The translations under genes and the position numbers were made by a program. Shown here piece after piece: positions 8,324 through 16,947 of a stretch of DNA of 64,000 nt. The notes under the pieces are model-generated. The model saw only the letters and a list, made by a program, of their open reading frames with translations, had not been told where the DNA came from and ran no database searches. The DNA comes from Flavobacteriaceae bacterium Ap0902. GTDB lineage: Bacteria; Bacteroidota; Bacteroidia; Flavobacteriales; Weeksellaceae. The stretch covers positions 36,258 to 100,257 of the forward strand of contig WTFG01000009.1 in assembly GCA_009835005.1 (NCBI GenBank). The letters are read 5' to 3'. Position 1 is the stretch's first letter, and every line of letters begins with the position of its first letter.

Positions 8324-9562
8324 TTAATTTGCTTTGATTAATTCAATCTTGTCTCCCTCCTTTAATTTAGATGGAGCCTCTGTGATGATTACCTGCCCTG
8401 TTCTGATACCATCTCTAATTTCTATAATTCCGTTGGTTGGAGTGCCCACTTCTACATGAACTTTTCTGGCAGTTGCCGTATCATTTTGTACATTTTCTGC
8501 CACATAGACAAATGTGCCATCTCCATCCTCATGAATTACATTTTCTTGAACTATAATAGCATTGCTAGACGTATAATCATTTAATCTGAGTTCTGCATTC
8601 AAATTGGGTTTAACCATCCCGTCTCTATCCGGAACAGGTACTTCCACCCTGAATGTCCTGTTGGCAGGGTTTATAGAAGCACTAATTAAAGAGACTTGCG
8701 AATCGATGGTTTTCCCTAAAGCTGGCAGCGAAATAATAGCTTTGGTACCCTCTTTGATTTTTGGTAAATAATTTTCTGGCACATTGGCAACCGCCTTGAT
8801 ATTAGACGGATTCACTAATCTCAAAATCGGGGTCCCAGGCCCAACCGCTTGCCCATTTTGGGTGATAACTTGTTCTACTCTACCACTAAAAGGTGCTTTT
8901 AACCTGGTTTTCGCTAATTGCGATTCAGAACCAGAGACACCTCGCTGTGCTGCAGAAACTTGTTGCCGCGCAGCAGAAACCTGTTTTTGAGCGGTTTCAT
9001 AGTTGGTCTTGGCTTGCAAATATTGAATTTCTGAACCTATGTTTTTATTCCAAAGACTTTGTTGTTTTTCAAAAGTAATCTTAGCCAAATCTCTTTGAAT
9101 TTCTGCTTGCTGCAATTGTGCTCTTGCTTGATCCACTTGAATTTTGGCCTGATTCACTTGATCTGCCAAACCCCCATCAGAAATTCTAGCAATCAATTGT
9201 CCTTTTTTTACATATTCTCCTTCTTTGACTAACAAAGAAAGTACACCACCAAACTCTGGTGTTACTTGAACGTCCTGATCCGTTTCTATATTGGCTTGCA
9301 AATTCACATAATGATAATATAGAGAATCTTTGGCAACCTTATACTTAACTAGCTTTGGTGCATCTGGGTTGATATCTGCAATTCTCTCTGAAAGTCTCAC
9401 AGATAAACTTTGCAAACTATCTGCCTGTTCTTGCAAACGCGATTGTTTTTGGCGCAATGCGTCCACATCATTGCTTTCTATGATTTCATCTATGGATTGA
9501 TCTTTATTCTTTTGACATCCGATGGTTAAAAGGGCGATTGAAAATATAAGTAGTTTCTTCAT
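8324..9562 (-). CDS. RND efflux periplasmic adaptor (HlyD/MFP family) lipoprotein
   Basis: Membrane-fusion protein linking the RND pump to the outer-membrane channel. It begins with a lipoprotein signal ending in LLTIGC (Cys 16). Next come a coiled-coil stretch (about residues 35-60), a split biotinyl-lipoyl domain (GGVLSLLVKEGEYVKKGQ and later LKAPFSGRVEQVITQNGQ) flanking a long alpha-hairpin rich in Gln and Ala, then the beta-barrel and membrane-proximal domains. At 412 residues it is typical. It lies between the outer-membrane factor and pump genes, 65 bases after the former, and is surely co-transcribed with both. Confidence 0.94.
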   Translation of the reverse strand: MKKLLIFSIALLTIGCQKNKDQSIDEIIESNDVDALRQKQSRLQEQADSLQSLSVRLSERIADINPDAPKLVKYKVAKDSLYYHYVNLQANIETDQDVQVTPEFGGVLSLLVKEGEYVKKGQLIARISDGGLADQVNQAKIQVDQARAQLQQAEIQRDLAKITFEKQQSLWNKNIGSEIQYLQAKTNYETAQKQVSAARQQVSAAQRGVSGSESQLAKTRLKAPFSGRVEQVITQNGQAVGPGTPILRLVNPSNIKAVANVPENYLPKIKEGTKAIISLPALGKTIDSQVSLISASINPANRTFRVEVPVPDRDGMVKPNLNAELRLNDYTSSNAIIVQENVIHEDGDGTFVYVAENVQNDTATARKVHVEVGTPTNGIIEIRDGIRTGQVIITEAPSKLKEGDKIELIKAN

Positions 9563-9627
9563 TATTTAAAGTTTAAGTAAAATGACCGCCTCTAAAGCGC
9601 AGTAATTTTGAATCTAATATGTTTTAA

Positions 9628-10977
9628 TTAATATCTACCCAAGGCTTGATAAAATTCTGTTTTGGCTGTTATGAGTTCCAAAGCAGACGTGATATATTGA
9701 TTTTCTGCCTCATACATTTGCACTTCTGTATTAGATAAATCTATGTTAGAGGATAGACCCTCAAAATATTTGATTTGTTCTTTCTCATAGATTTTGCGCG
9801 TTAGAGCAACCCTCTCTTGATTGGTTTGATAATTCTCTACCGCATTTTCATAATTCAGGTAAGCATTCTTGACCTCTTGTACCAAACGCTGTTCTGTCCT
9901 TTGACGTTCTATCTCTGCAATTTCTAAATCGTATTGTGCCTGTTGTGTAATGGCAGAACGTTGCAGGGAACTAAAAATCGGAATCTGTAAAGAAACGCCC
10001 CAGATTGTAGCAGGATAGTGATTGCTCATTTCCTCAAATAACGGGTCATAGTCTGTGGACCAATTCTCTGAATGTTGTAGAAATGTGGTTAGGGTAGGGA
10101 GCGCCATTGATTTTTGATATTTAACCTGGAGTTCATTGATTGTCACCTGATGTGCTGCAATTTTATAATCTATATGATTATCTATGACAGTAGACTCCTC
10201 TATTTGATCTGCAGGCAATAATAAATCTTCTTCTACAATTTCCTGCATCGTAGTGGTTAAAACCAAAGCGTCTTTTTGATCTAATCCCATGATAAATTTA
10301 AGGGAATTCAGTGCATTTTGTCTTTGTCTTTCTGCATAATTCTTAGCTGCTTCTAGACTTAAAAGATTATAACTCATCTGATCCACAGATTGTTCATCCC
10401 CTAAACCTACTTTATAAATCTCTGTAATTTCATAAAGATTTTTACTAGCAGTTTCTAAGTTTTTATTCAAAATCACTAGGTTTTCATCTGCAACCACTAC
10501 AGCAGCATAGGCATTAGTGACCGCTTCTTTTAATACAGCTTTTGCTTTTTCTTTGGACATAAGAGAAATTTGCTTAAAAGCTTTGGCAGACTGTAGACCT
10601 ACAAGATAGGATCCACTAAAAACCAATTGGGAAACTTGTGCTTTTGCAGATAGTGTTTGCCTTTGTCCTATCTCTATAGCCGTTAAAGGAGCATCTGCTG
10701 GGATATTAGGATTAAATGCGGATTGATCCAAGAACATCGTTCCTTTTTGAATATTATACATATAATCAACAGTTCCATCAATTTGTGGCAATCCAGCCGC
10801 CGTGGTTTCCCAAATTTTCTTTTGTGCTTTTTCTATTTCATTTTCTGCAACCAGAATATCATAATTATGTACCAGAGTATATTCTATCGCTTCTTCTAAG
10901 GTATAATGCGATGGTCTTTCCTGTGCTATGGACCATACAACTATACTTAATAACATGAGGGTGATTTGTCTTTTCAT
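9628..10977 (-). CDS. TolC-family outer-membrane efflux protein
   Basis: Outer-membrane channel of the tripartite pump. It has an N-terminal signal peptide (cleavage probably after SIAQ, residue 19) and two tandem outer-membrane-efflux repeats rich in long amphipathic helices (YTLEEAIEYTLVHNYDILVAE at the start of the first; LTRKIYEKEQIKYFEGLSS in the second). The 449-residue length fits the family. The ATG overlaps the TGA of the upstream tetR gene (ATGA), so the two are translationally linked and the operon order is regulator, channel, adaptor, pump. Confidence 0.93.
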   Translation of the reverse strand: MKRQITLMLLSIVVWSIAQERPSHYTLEEAIEYTLVHNYDILVAENEIEKAQKKIWETTAAGLPQIDGTVDYMYNIQKGTMFLDQSAFNPNIPADAPLTAIEIGQRQTLSAKAQVSQLVFSGSYLVGLQSAKAFKQISLMSKEKAKAVLKEAVTNAYAAVVVADENLVILNKNLETASKNLYEITEIYKVGLGDEQSVDQMSYNLLSLEAAKNYAERQRQNALNSLKFIMGLDQKDALVLTTTMQEIVEEDLLLPADQIEESTVIDNHIDYKIAAHQVTINELQVKYQKSMALPTLTTFLQHSENWSTDYDPLFEEMSNHYPATIWGVSLQIPIFSSLQRSAITQQAQYDLEIAEIERQRTEQRLVQEVKNAYLNYENAVENYQTNQERVALTRKIYEKEQIKYFEGLSSNIDLSNTEVQMYEAENQYITSALELITAKTEFYQALGRY

Positions 10978-11579
10978 GAAGTTTGTCTTAATTTTTCATA
11001 TTGCGTTAATCCTTCTGGACTCAGAATACCACGCATAAATATATCTGAATGTAAATCCATCAAAGCTAATTGCTGTTCTATATTTTGATTGAAATCTGGA
11101 TTAGATTTTAATGTATTTTGTATTTCTATCAATAATAATGCAGAAAACACTGGCTCTATATCTTCTCTATATAATCCTTCTTTTTGTCCTTTTATAAAAT
11201 TATGTGTGAGCCTATCTCTGATTTCATGAATCTGTGTCACAAAAATCTTCCTATACAATTTGCCATAATAGCGTTGTAATTGGTACAGAGAATTTTGTCT
11301 TTGTATCGCATAAAACTTTCTATCTACATAATTTTTTAGAATTAACAACTCTTCTATAGCATTCAATTCCCTTTGCTGAATGTTAGAAAAATAGTCTTGA
11401 ATATCCTTAAAATTATGATGGAGGACTTCTGATATTAATTTTTCTTTGCTACCAAAATGTTCATATAAAGTCTTTTTAGATATGGCCAACGAATTCGCAA
11501 TATCATCCATCGTGAGGTTTTTAAACCCAACTTGATAAAACATTTCGCTGATGGCTTGTATCATTTGTTCTCTAACCAT
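10974..11579 (-). CDS. TetR/AcrR-family transcriptional regulator
   Basis: Probable repressor of the downstream efflux operon. The N-terminal helix-turn-helix domain (residues about 4-50) contains the typical FKNLTMDDIANSLAISKKTL and YEHFGSKEKL segments; the rest is an all-helical ligand-binding and dimerisation domain. At 201 residues it has normal length. It is the first gene of the four-gene pump operon and overlaps the channel gene by 4 bases, an arrangement typical of autoregulated efflux loci. A perfect -7 box lies 18 bases upstream (11597-11604), with a spaced inverted repeat next to it. The inducing ligand is unknown. Confidence 0.92.
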   Translation of the reverse strand: MVREQMIQAISEMFYQVGFKNLTMDDIANSLAISKKTLYEHFGSKEKLISEVLHHNFKDIQDYFSNIQQRELNAIEELLILKNYVDRKFYAIQRQNSLYQLQRYYGKLYRKIFVTQIHEIRDRLTHNFIKGQKEGLYREDIEPVFSALLLIEIQNTLKSNPDFNQNIEQQLALMDLHSDIFMRGILSPEGLTQYEKLRQTS

Positions 11580-11596
11580 GATTGTATAAAGAGCGG

Positions 11597-11636
11597 CAAA
11601 TTTAATAAGAAAACTTTTAAAACGAAATAAGTTTCC
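11597..11636 (-). promoter_or_regulatory. Promoter -7 box and candidate TetR operator for the efflux operon
   Basis: On the minus strand TAAATTTG (11597-11604) matches the Bacteroidota -7 consensus exactly and stands 18 bases before the tetR ATG. Upstream, GGAAACTT and AAGTTTTC (11636-11629 and 11616-11609) form an imperfect inverted repeat with a 12-base spacer, covering the region where the -33 element would sit. Use as the TetR operator is an inference. Confidence 0.4.
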
Positions 11637-11651
11637 TATTTTTAACTAAAT

Positions 11652-11680
11652 AAAAAACCACTCCTGAATCAGAAGCGGTT
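11652..11680 (-). terminator. Rho-independent terminator after porV
   Basis: Read on the minus strand, AACCGCTTCTG pairs with CAGGAGTGGTT (two G-U pairs, tiny loop) and is followed directly by a run of six T. It lies 25 bases past the porV stop and separates the porU-porV unit from the tetR promoter. Confidence 0.8.
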
Positions 11681-11704
11681 GGCTATTAAATAAATTGAAT
11701 TCTC

Positions 11705-12898
11705 TTAATAATTGCTATTGTAAGTTTCTCCACCAAAGTCCCATGTCAATGCAAATCTCAGGGTATTTTCCAGTGCATTGTTATATTGGTTGGTTGGGAA
11801 TAAATAAGATACATCTAGACCAAATGCATTAAATTTGAGCCCCGCACCTAAAGTAGCGTATTGTCTGCCCCCTTTCTCTAAACTCTCATGGAAGTAACCA
11901 GTACGGAAGGCAAAGGCATTGTTATATACATATTCTCCAGATACAGCCCATGTAAATTCTTTTAATTCTTCTGAAAACCCATCTGGTGCATCACTAAATG
12001 AGTTGAAGATTCCAGATACCACACCATCATCTGGGGTCTGGTAGGCAATGATATTACCATCTGCATCTTCAACGGGAACACTTGGTGTTGGAACCAATAG
12101 TTTATTCACCTCTAAACCTGCAGTTACCCTATTATAATCATCTAAGATAAAATCAAAAGCACCCCCAACACGCAAGTTTGTTGGTAAGAAATTTTCTGCA
12201 TCTTCTGAATCAGAATAGCTTAATTTAGGACCTATATTACTTACATTGAACCCTGCACGTACTCTACCATCAAAGCTATTCATATTCAATCTCTCTGATT
12301 CGTAGTAACCTGCTACATCCACTGCAAAACTACTAGCAGCATCTGTTAAGGCATCTCCATCATTATTGAACAAATCAGATCTAATGTACCTGGCGGCTAC
12401 AGCCATACCATAGCTATCACTTAGTTTTAGTCCATAAGAAACATCTACTGCAAATTCATTTGGCTTGGCAATACCCGTTTCTTGAATTTGCCCAGCCTGG
12501 ATTTGAGACAAATTCACTTCTCCCATATTGAAGTAATAGATACTCGCTGCAACGGTACTACGTTCCTCATCTCCTAGATAGGTATAAAATGCCGCATTCA
12601 TAAGGAATACATCATCTGTAATATTGCTCAAATAGGGCGTATAAGAAACTCCCACACCAGAATAACTTCTAGAGAAAACAAACTTAGCTGGGTTCCAATA
12701 CTGGGAAAATGCATCTGGTGAGGTTGCTACTCCCATATCTCCTAATCCACCTGCACGGGCATCTGGTGAAATTCTTAAAAATGGTGCTCCTGTGATAACG
12801 GGTCTATCAGATGGAGTCGTATTGTTGACAGGCTCTTCTTGAGCCGTTGTCCATACGCAGGCTCCAGCCAAAAATAACGTAATTGCAAGTTTTTTCAT
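11705..12898 (-). CDS. porV: Type IX secretion outer-membrane protein PorV (LptO)
   Basis: FadL-like 14-strand outer-membrane protein that shuttles type IX secretion cargo from the translocon to the PorU sortase. The signal peptide ends near WTTAQ (residue 20). The conserved PorV opening follows: GAPFLRISPDARAGGLGDMG, then SPDAFSQYWNPAKF. The remainder is alternating beta-strand sequence ending in a strand with terminal aromatic residues. At 397 residues it has the family length. It follows porU by 46 bases in the same direction, the arrangement common to Flavobacteriia. A separate -7 box (CAAAAATA on the plus strand, 12933-12940) may give extra transcription of porV alone. Confidence 0.96.
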   Translation of the reverse strand: MKKLAITLFLAGACVWTTAQEEPVNNTTPSDRPVITGAPFLRISPDARAGGLGDMGVATSPDAFSQYWNPAKFVFSRSYSGVGVSYTPYLSNITDDVFLMNAAFYTYLGDEERSTVAASIYYFNMGEVNLSQIQAGQIQETGIAKPNEFAVDVSYGLKLSDSYGMAVAARYIRSDLFNNDGDALTDAASSFAVDVAGYYESERLNMNSFDGRVRAGFNVSNIGPKLSYSDSEDAENFLPTNLRVGGAFDFILDDYNRVTAGLEVNKLLVPTPSVPVEDADGNIIAYQTPDDGVVSGIFNSFSDAPDGFSEELKEFTWAVSGEYVYNNAFAFRTGYFHESLEKGGRQYATLGAGLKFNAFGLDVSYLFPTNQYNNALENTLRFALTWDFGGETYNSNY

Positions 12899-12932
12899 AT
12901 GATTAATTGATTATTTTTTAATTCTTAATATT

Positions 12933-12940
12933 CAAAAATA
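12933..12940 (-). promoter_or_regulatory. Possible internal promoter -7 box for porV
   Basis: TATTTTTG on the minus strand fits TAnnTTTG exactly, 34 bases before the porV ATG. The expected -33 region reads GTTAG, only a partial match, so activity is uncertain. Confidence 0.35.
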
Positions 12941-12944
12941 TAAT

Positions 12945-15900
12945 TTATTTTAATATAACTAACTTTTCTGTGGCAGAAACTTGCCCTTTGCAAGATTCTC
13001 CATTGGCACCCCTTACTGTGGTTCTATAAATATAGACACCTTTTCCGATTTTATTGCCATAATCATCCAATCCATCCCAAGGAATGGCAAATTTATCTGT
13101 TCTATATCCTTCTCTAAAAGGTGCAGAAGTAACCGTTTGTCTTATGGTTTTTACCAATTTTCCAGCCACGGAAAATACTTGTACCTGCACTTCTAGTATA
13201 TCTGGGCAATTATGTTCAAAATGAAAATATGTCTGGGTGGTAAAGGGATTAGGCCAGTTAAGCAATCGGTTGATATGTAATTGCTGCTCTCCGTCCTCCA
13301 TCACCATAAAGTCTAACGATTCTGTGGTAGAATTATTATTGATATCCCAAACTCTAAAAGTAATGCTATGTTCTCCTAAATCTAAATCATTTAATTTATA
13401 CAAGACTCGTCCTTTCTGGAAATCCTTCACATTGGGGTTTAAACAAGGGGAGGCATCACCTCCTTCAAAGAAATCGTTTAATACCGTGGTAGAATTAATA
13501 TTGGCATCTAACAGTTGGGTAATATCATGGCCAATTCCAGAACCTGTAGCATTAATCCCAGTGCTATCTGTCACACAAGCTAACAAGTAGGGACTTCTAT
13601 CCGTAATTCCACCGTTAGCAAAGTTTAAATTATTCATATATAATCCAACTACTGGACCTTCATCGTCATCCAGCACTTCACTATTCTCATTAAGTCCCCC
13701 TATTTTAATATCATTTTTAAAAGTTACGCCGTCTTCTCTGCCATTTTCTACATATAATAATAATTTACCAGAGTCTCCCACGTCATAATTAATATCCTTG
13801 GGCACATAAAATTCAAAGGTAAATTCTCCATTTTCTATGGTAGAACTTCCTTTATATACCGCATTGGTTTGTTCTTCATAAGTCAAAACATCTATATTGC
13901 CATCGTTGTTCAAAGTAGTTTTTTCCTCCACTTTATCAAACAAAGTTCCCGCAACTTTCCCATTAAAAGAGGTATCAACCATGTTATCATTATCTCTGAG
14001 TACACTTCCCTCTATGGTCACAAAATCCAATGCACTGATGGTACCATCAAATAGATTGGCATCTTGCCCATTAATTTTATCTATGTTGACTTTTCTATTA
14101 GGGCGAGGCAAAGATATCAATGGATCGCCTAACAAATTAATCTTCAGGGCCTGTGATCCGCCATTAGCCACCTTAGATTGGCGCATTGCTTCACCAATAG
14201 AAATATACTTATCACCTTGCTGTTGAAACAGATTTTCTACTACTACATGATTCATGCTTAATCCATAGAAAACACTTAGTTTTCTACTGGTTGTTAGCAT
14301 GGCTACTGCTCCCCCCTCTGGATTTTTGAGCATTAATTCCCCCGCAGACGTAAGCTGCGGAACATCCCATACAGTAAATTCACAAGTAATGGTCAACATT
14401 ATGGGCAATCGTGCATATTCTCTATTATAATTAGTTAATTCTTGTACATGGTTTTGAGTAAATATGCGTTCTTGTGCCAAACCATTGACTCCTCCATGAC
14501 CAAAATAATTAAACAAAACAGTTCCAGATTCAACTGAATTCACCAAGGTTCTTTCCAATACAGGGAACCTGTTTCCGCCAGAGGTTCCAACCTGTTCAAA
14601 AGCATCTGCATATAATTTTTCTATCGTATAAAAAGGTCTTTCACGCGCCAACCATTGTGCGGTATTGGCCTCCACCGTATGATGAAAAGCATTACCAGGT
14701 CCTGGGTTATCATCATCTACCAATAACGTAATTTTTGTACGCCAATCCCCAAATGGTGATCCATAAGATGAATTACTATTGATATAACTTAAAGTTTTAC
14801 CAATCAATAGTTCTGCCTCATTGACACTCCTCGCAGGCAAACGCCCCACAGCAATATCTAATTGAGATAAATTTAGACCACTATCTGTCTCCCCTACTAT
14901 GCCAAAAAAGTCATCTGTAACAAAGGTAGAGGATAAACCTACACTTGCCTTACTCTGATAAGATGGTACATAATTCTCATTATTTGGGATTCTATCTTTG
15001 AAATCATAACTCGTATCGCCTAATAGCAAGGCATGACCAAAATTAGGATTATCTTCATACAAAAATTTAAAAAAATCCCTGATAGCAGCAATATCTTGAG
15101 AACCAGAACTAAATTCATTATAAATCTGTTCTGTTGTCACTACGGCTGCTTTTATATTAGATCTTCTTTCATGAGCATTCGCCAAACGTTGTGCTTGTGA
15201 TATAAAATCTGGATGTGTGACAATTACATAATCTATGCCCGAAAGTGATGCTAAGGATTGGTTAGGTACAGACCCTACAAAATCTGGAATCATAGCTTGA
15301 TTTGCATTAAATGCAATAAATTCATTGGGGTAATACGGCCTACCATCTTCCAAAGTAGCATTTGATTTGGCACGGAAAGCATAGCGATTACCACTTTGCG
15401 CAATCATTTGTTCTGCATTGATCCTATCAGAAACATCCCAAACAAATTCTGGATTCCCGTTTAGAATAAAACCATAATTACTATCTCTATTGATTCCTTG
15501 AAGCCATCTAAAACCAAGTTGGCTATCATTAAATGTTAAATCCTGAGTGAAGTTAAGTCTCAAATAATCTAAATATACTCCTGCGGCAGGATTGTTAACA
15601 TTATTTACATTGACTTGAATGGTCAAGGGATAACTGGTATTGGATATATTCTGAGTACCTGCGTTTAATTTTAATTCACCGCCTGCAAAGGCACCTTGAG
15701 CGGCTTGCTCTCCATTCACTACCATGTCAAATGAAACACCCGCAGCATTGGTGCCAGCCATTTGATAAGACAACGTGGGGTTTGAAACGGAACCTATTCC
15801 TGCAAATTGAACCTGAAAAGACGGTTCCTCATAAAAAGCTTCCCCTACCCAAAGCCTACCGATATTATATAAATTCAAGGAATCATTTTCATAAAATAAG

Positions 15901-16820
15901 ACTTGATCAAAATCATTAAATACCTGTACTGGGTTAGCAGGAATCGCCACTTGTTCTTGTATTCTTTTACCCGTAGAACCCTCAAAGTTGATAAAATAAT
16001 AGGCTTTTTCTTCATATAAATTTTTGGAATGATCTCCCACCTTATCACCAGGTAACAATGGCTGCCTTACAATACCATGTGGTCCTTGTGCGTAAAAAAG
16101 AAAATAATCCCCCTCATCAAAACTACCATCCTCTACTCCTACCGCCTGGATAGCAACCTCTTGTAATTCATTGTACCTAAAAGCACCTGGTCTTTCTGGT
16201 AACATCATTCCTCCATTTCCATATATTTTAAATAAAGCAGGATCAAATGTTGTGGGTAAATTATTAGTTCTCAAAAATTGTCTATCTATTTTAAAAACAC
16301 CAGTAGTATCTACACTAATTTTATAAAATTGCCCATTCGCCCTGTCTAAAACTGGAGTTATGACCTGCCTTGTATTAGAAGTCCTTTGATTAGAGCGATT
16401 AGAAGCTGTAATCTCGAAAGACAATATTTGTTTTATAGTGCTTTTCTCTCTATAAAAGCCCGTCACATCAATGACTTGATAGTACGTATTTCTACTTTTA
16501 TAAACCCCAACATCAAAAGTCGGTTCATTGGGAATATCCTCTGGTTTAACGTCACCTAATTGACTTACTGCAACGTTTTTTTCTGTTAAAATATTTAAAT
16601 CTAGTTTTGCATTAGCTGAAACCACTTCATTTTTATAAAAATGTGGTAAATTAGCGCCATCATGATAAGAGGTTTCATTAGAAATGTTAGGCACAAAATA
16701 ATTAACACCCCCTACTGATTGGGCGCTCAGTTGGCTGTCCCACTGGATTTGAAATACCTGAGCATGCATGACACTCAAAAGTAAAATTTGAGAAACTATT
16801 AATAGAAAACCTTTCATCAT
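12945..16820 (-). CDS. porU: Type IX secretion sortase PorU (C25 gingipain-like peptidase)
   Basis: Cell-surface cysteine peptidase that removes C-terminal signals from type IX cargo and attaches cargo to the outer membrane. It has a signal peptide (residues 1-20), a long beta-rich N-terminal region, and a C25 peptidase domain with the catalytic His in NYFGHGG (His 775) and the Cys in LTITCEF (Cys 813). It ends in a C-terminal beta-sandwich beginning NWPNPFT, resembling a type IX sorting domain, which PorU is known to keep. At 1291 residues it fits the family. It starts with two consecutive ATG codons and precedes porV in one unit. Its promoter is back-to-back with that of gldJ. Confidence 0.96.
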   Translation of the reverse strand: MMKGFLLIVSQILLLSVMHAQVFQIQWDSQLSAQSVGGVNYFVPNISNETSYHDGANLPHFYKNEVVSANAKLDLNILTEKNVAVSQLGDVKPEDIPNEPTFDVGVYKSRNTYYQVIDVTGFYREKSTIKQILSFEITASNRSNQRTSNTRQVITPVLDRANGQFYKISVDTTGVFKIDRQFLRTNNLPTTFDPALFKIYGNGGMMLPERPGAFRYNELQEVAIQAVGVEDGSFDEGDYFLFYAQGPHGIVRQPLLPGDKVGDHSKNLYEEKAYYFINFEGSTGKRIQEQVAIPANPVQVFNDFDQVLFYENDSLNLYNIGRLWVGEAFYEEPSFQVQFAGIGSVSNPTLSYQMAGTNAAGVSFDMVVNGEQAAQGAFAGGELKLNAGTQNISNTSYPLTIQVNVNNVNNPAAGVYLDYLRLNFTQDLTFNDSQLGFRWLQGINRDSNYGFILNGNPEFVWDVSDRINAEQMIAQSGNRYAFRAKSNATLEDGRPYYPNEFIAFNANQAMIPDFVGSVPNQSLASLSGIDYVIVTHPDFISQAQRLANAHERRSNIKAAVVTTEQIYNEFSSGSQDIAAIRDFFKFLYEDNPNFGHALLLGDTSYDFKDRIPNNENYVPSYQSKASVGLSSTFVTDDFFGIVGETDSGLNLSQLDIAVGRLPARSVNEAELLIGKTLSYINSNSSYGSPFGDWRTKITLLVDDDNPGPGNAFHHTVEANTAQWLARERPFYTIEKLYADAFEQVGTSGGNRFPVLERTLVNSVESGTVLFNYFGHGGVNGLAQERIFTQNHVQELTNYNREYARLPIMLTITCEFTVWDVPQLTSAGELMLKNPEGGAVAMLTTSRKLSVFYGLSMNHVVVENLFQQQGDKYISIGEAMRQSKVANGGSQALKINLLGDPLISLPRPNRKVNIDKINGQDANLFDGTISALDFVTIEGSVLRDNDNMVDTSFNGKVAGTLFDKVEEKTTLNNDGNIDVLTYEEQTNAVYKGSSTIENGEFTFEFYVPKDINYDVGDSGKLLLYVENGREDGVTFKNDIKIGGLNENSEVLDDDEGPVVGLYMNNLNFANGGITDRSPYLLACVTDSTGINATGSGIGHDITQLLDANINSTTVLNDFFEGGDASPCLNPNVKDFQKGRVLYKLNDLDLGEHSITFRVWDINNNSTTESLDFMVMEDGEQQLHINRLLNWPNPFTTQTYFHFEHNCPDILEVQVQVFSVAGKLVKTIRQTVTSAPFREGYRTDKFAIPWDGLDDYGNKIGKGVYIYRTTVRGANGESCKGQVSATEKLVILK

Positions 16821-16862
16821 TTAAAAAAACGTTAAAAAACAATTTTTATTTCATTACAATAT

Positions 16863-16893
16863 TAAACTTAATTATACGTTGTTAAGACACAAA
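16863..16893 (-). promoter_or_regulatory. Promoter for porU
   Basis: On the minus strand TTTG (16893-16890) is followed after exactly 19 bases by TAAGTTTA (16870-16863), a 7 of 8 match to TAnnTTTG. The box lies 42 bases before the porU ATG. Confidence 0.6.
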
Positions 16894-16899
16894 GTAAAA

Positions 16900-16930
16900 T
16901 TGCAAATCTAAATGTAAATAATTTACTTTG
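16900..16930 (+). promoter_or_regulatory. Promoter for gldJ
   Basis: TTG at 16900-16902 and TTACTTTG at 16923-16930 (7 of 8 to TAnnTTTG) are 20 bases apart. The box ends 17 bases before the first gldJ ATG, the spacing seen at several other promoters here. Confidence 0.6.
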
Positions 16931-16947
16931 CACAATATACATTACGA

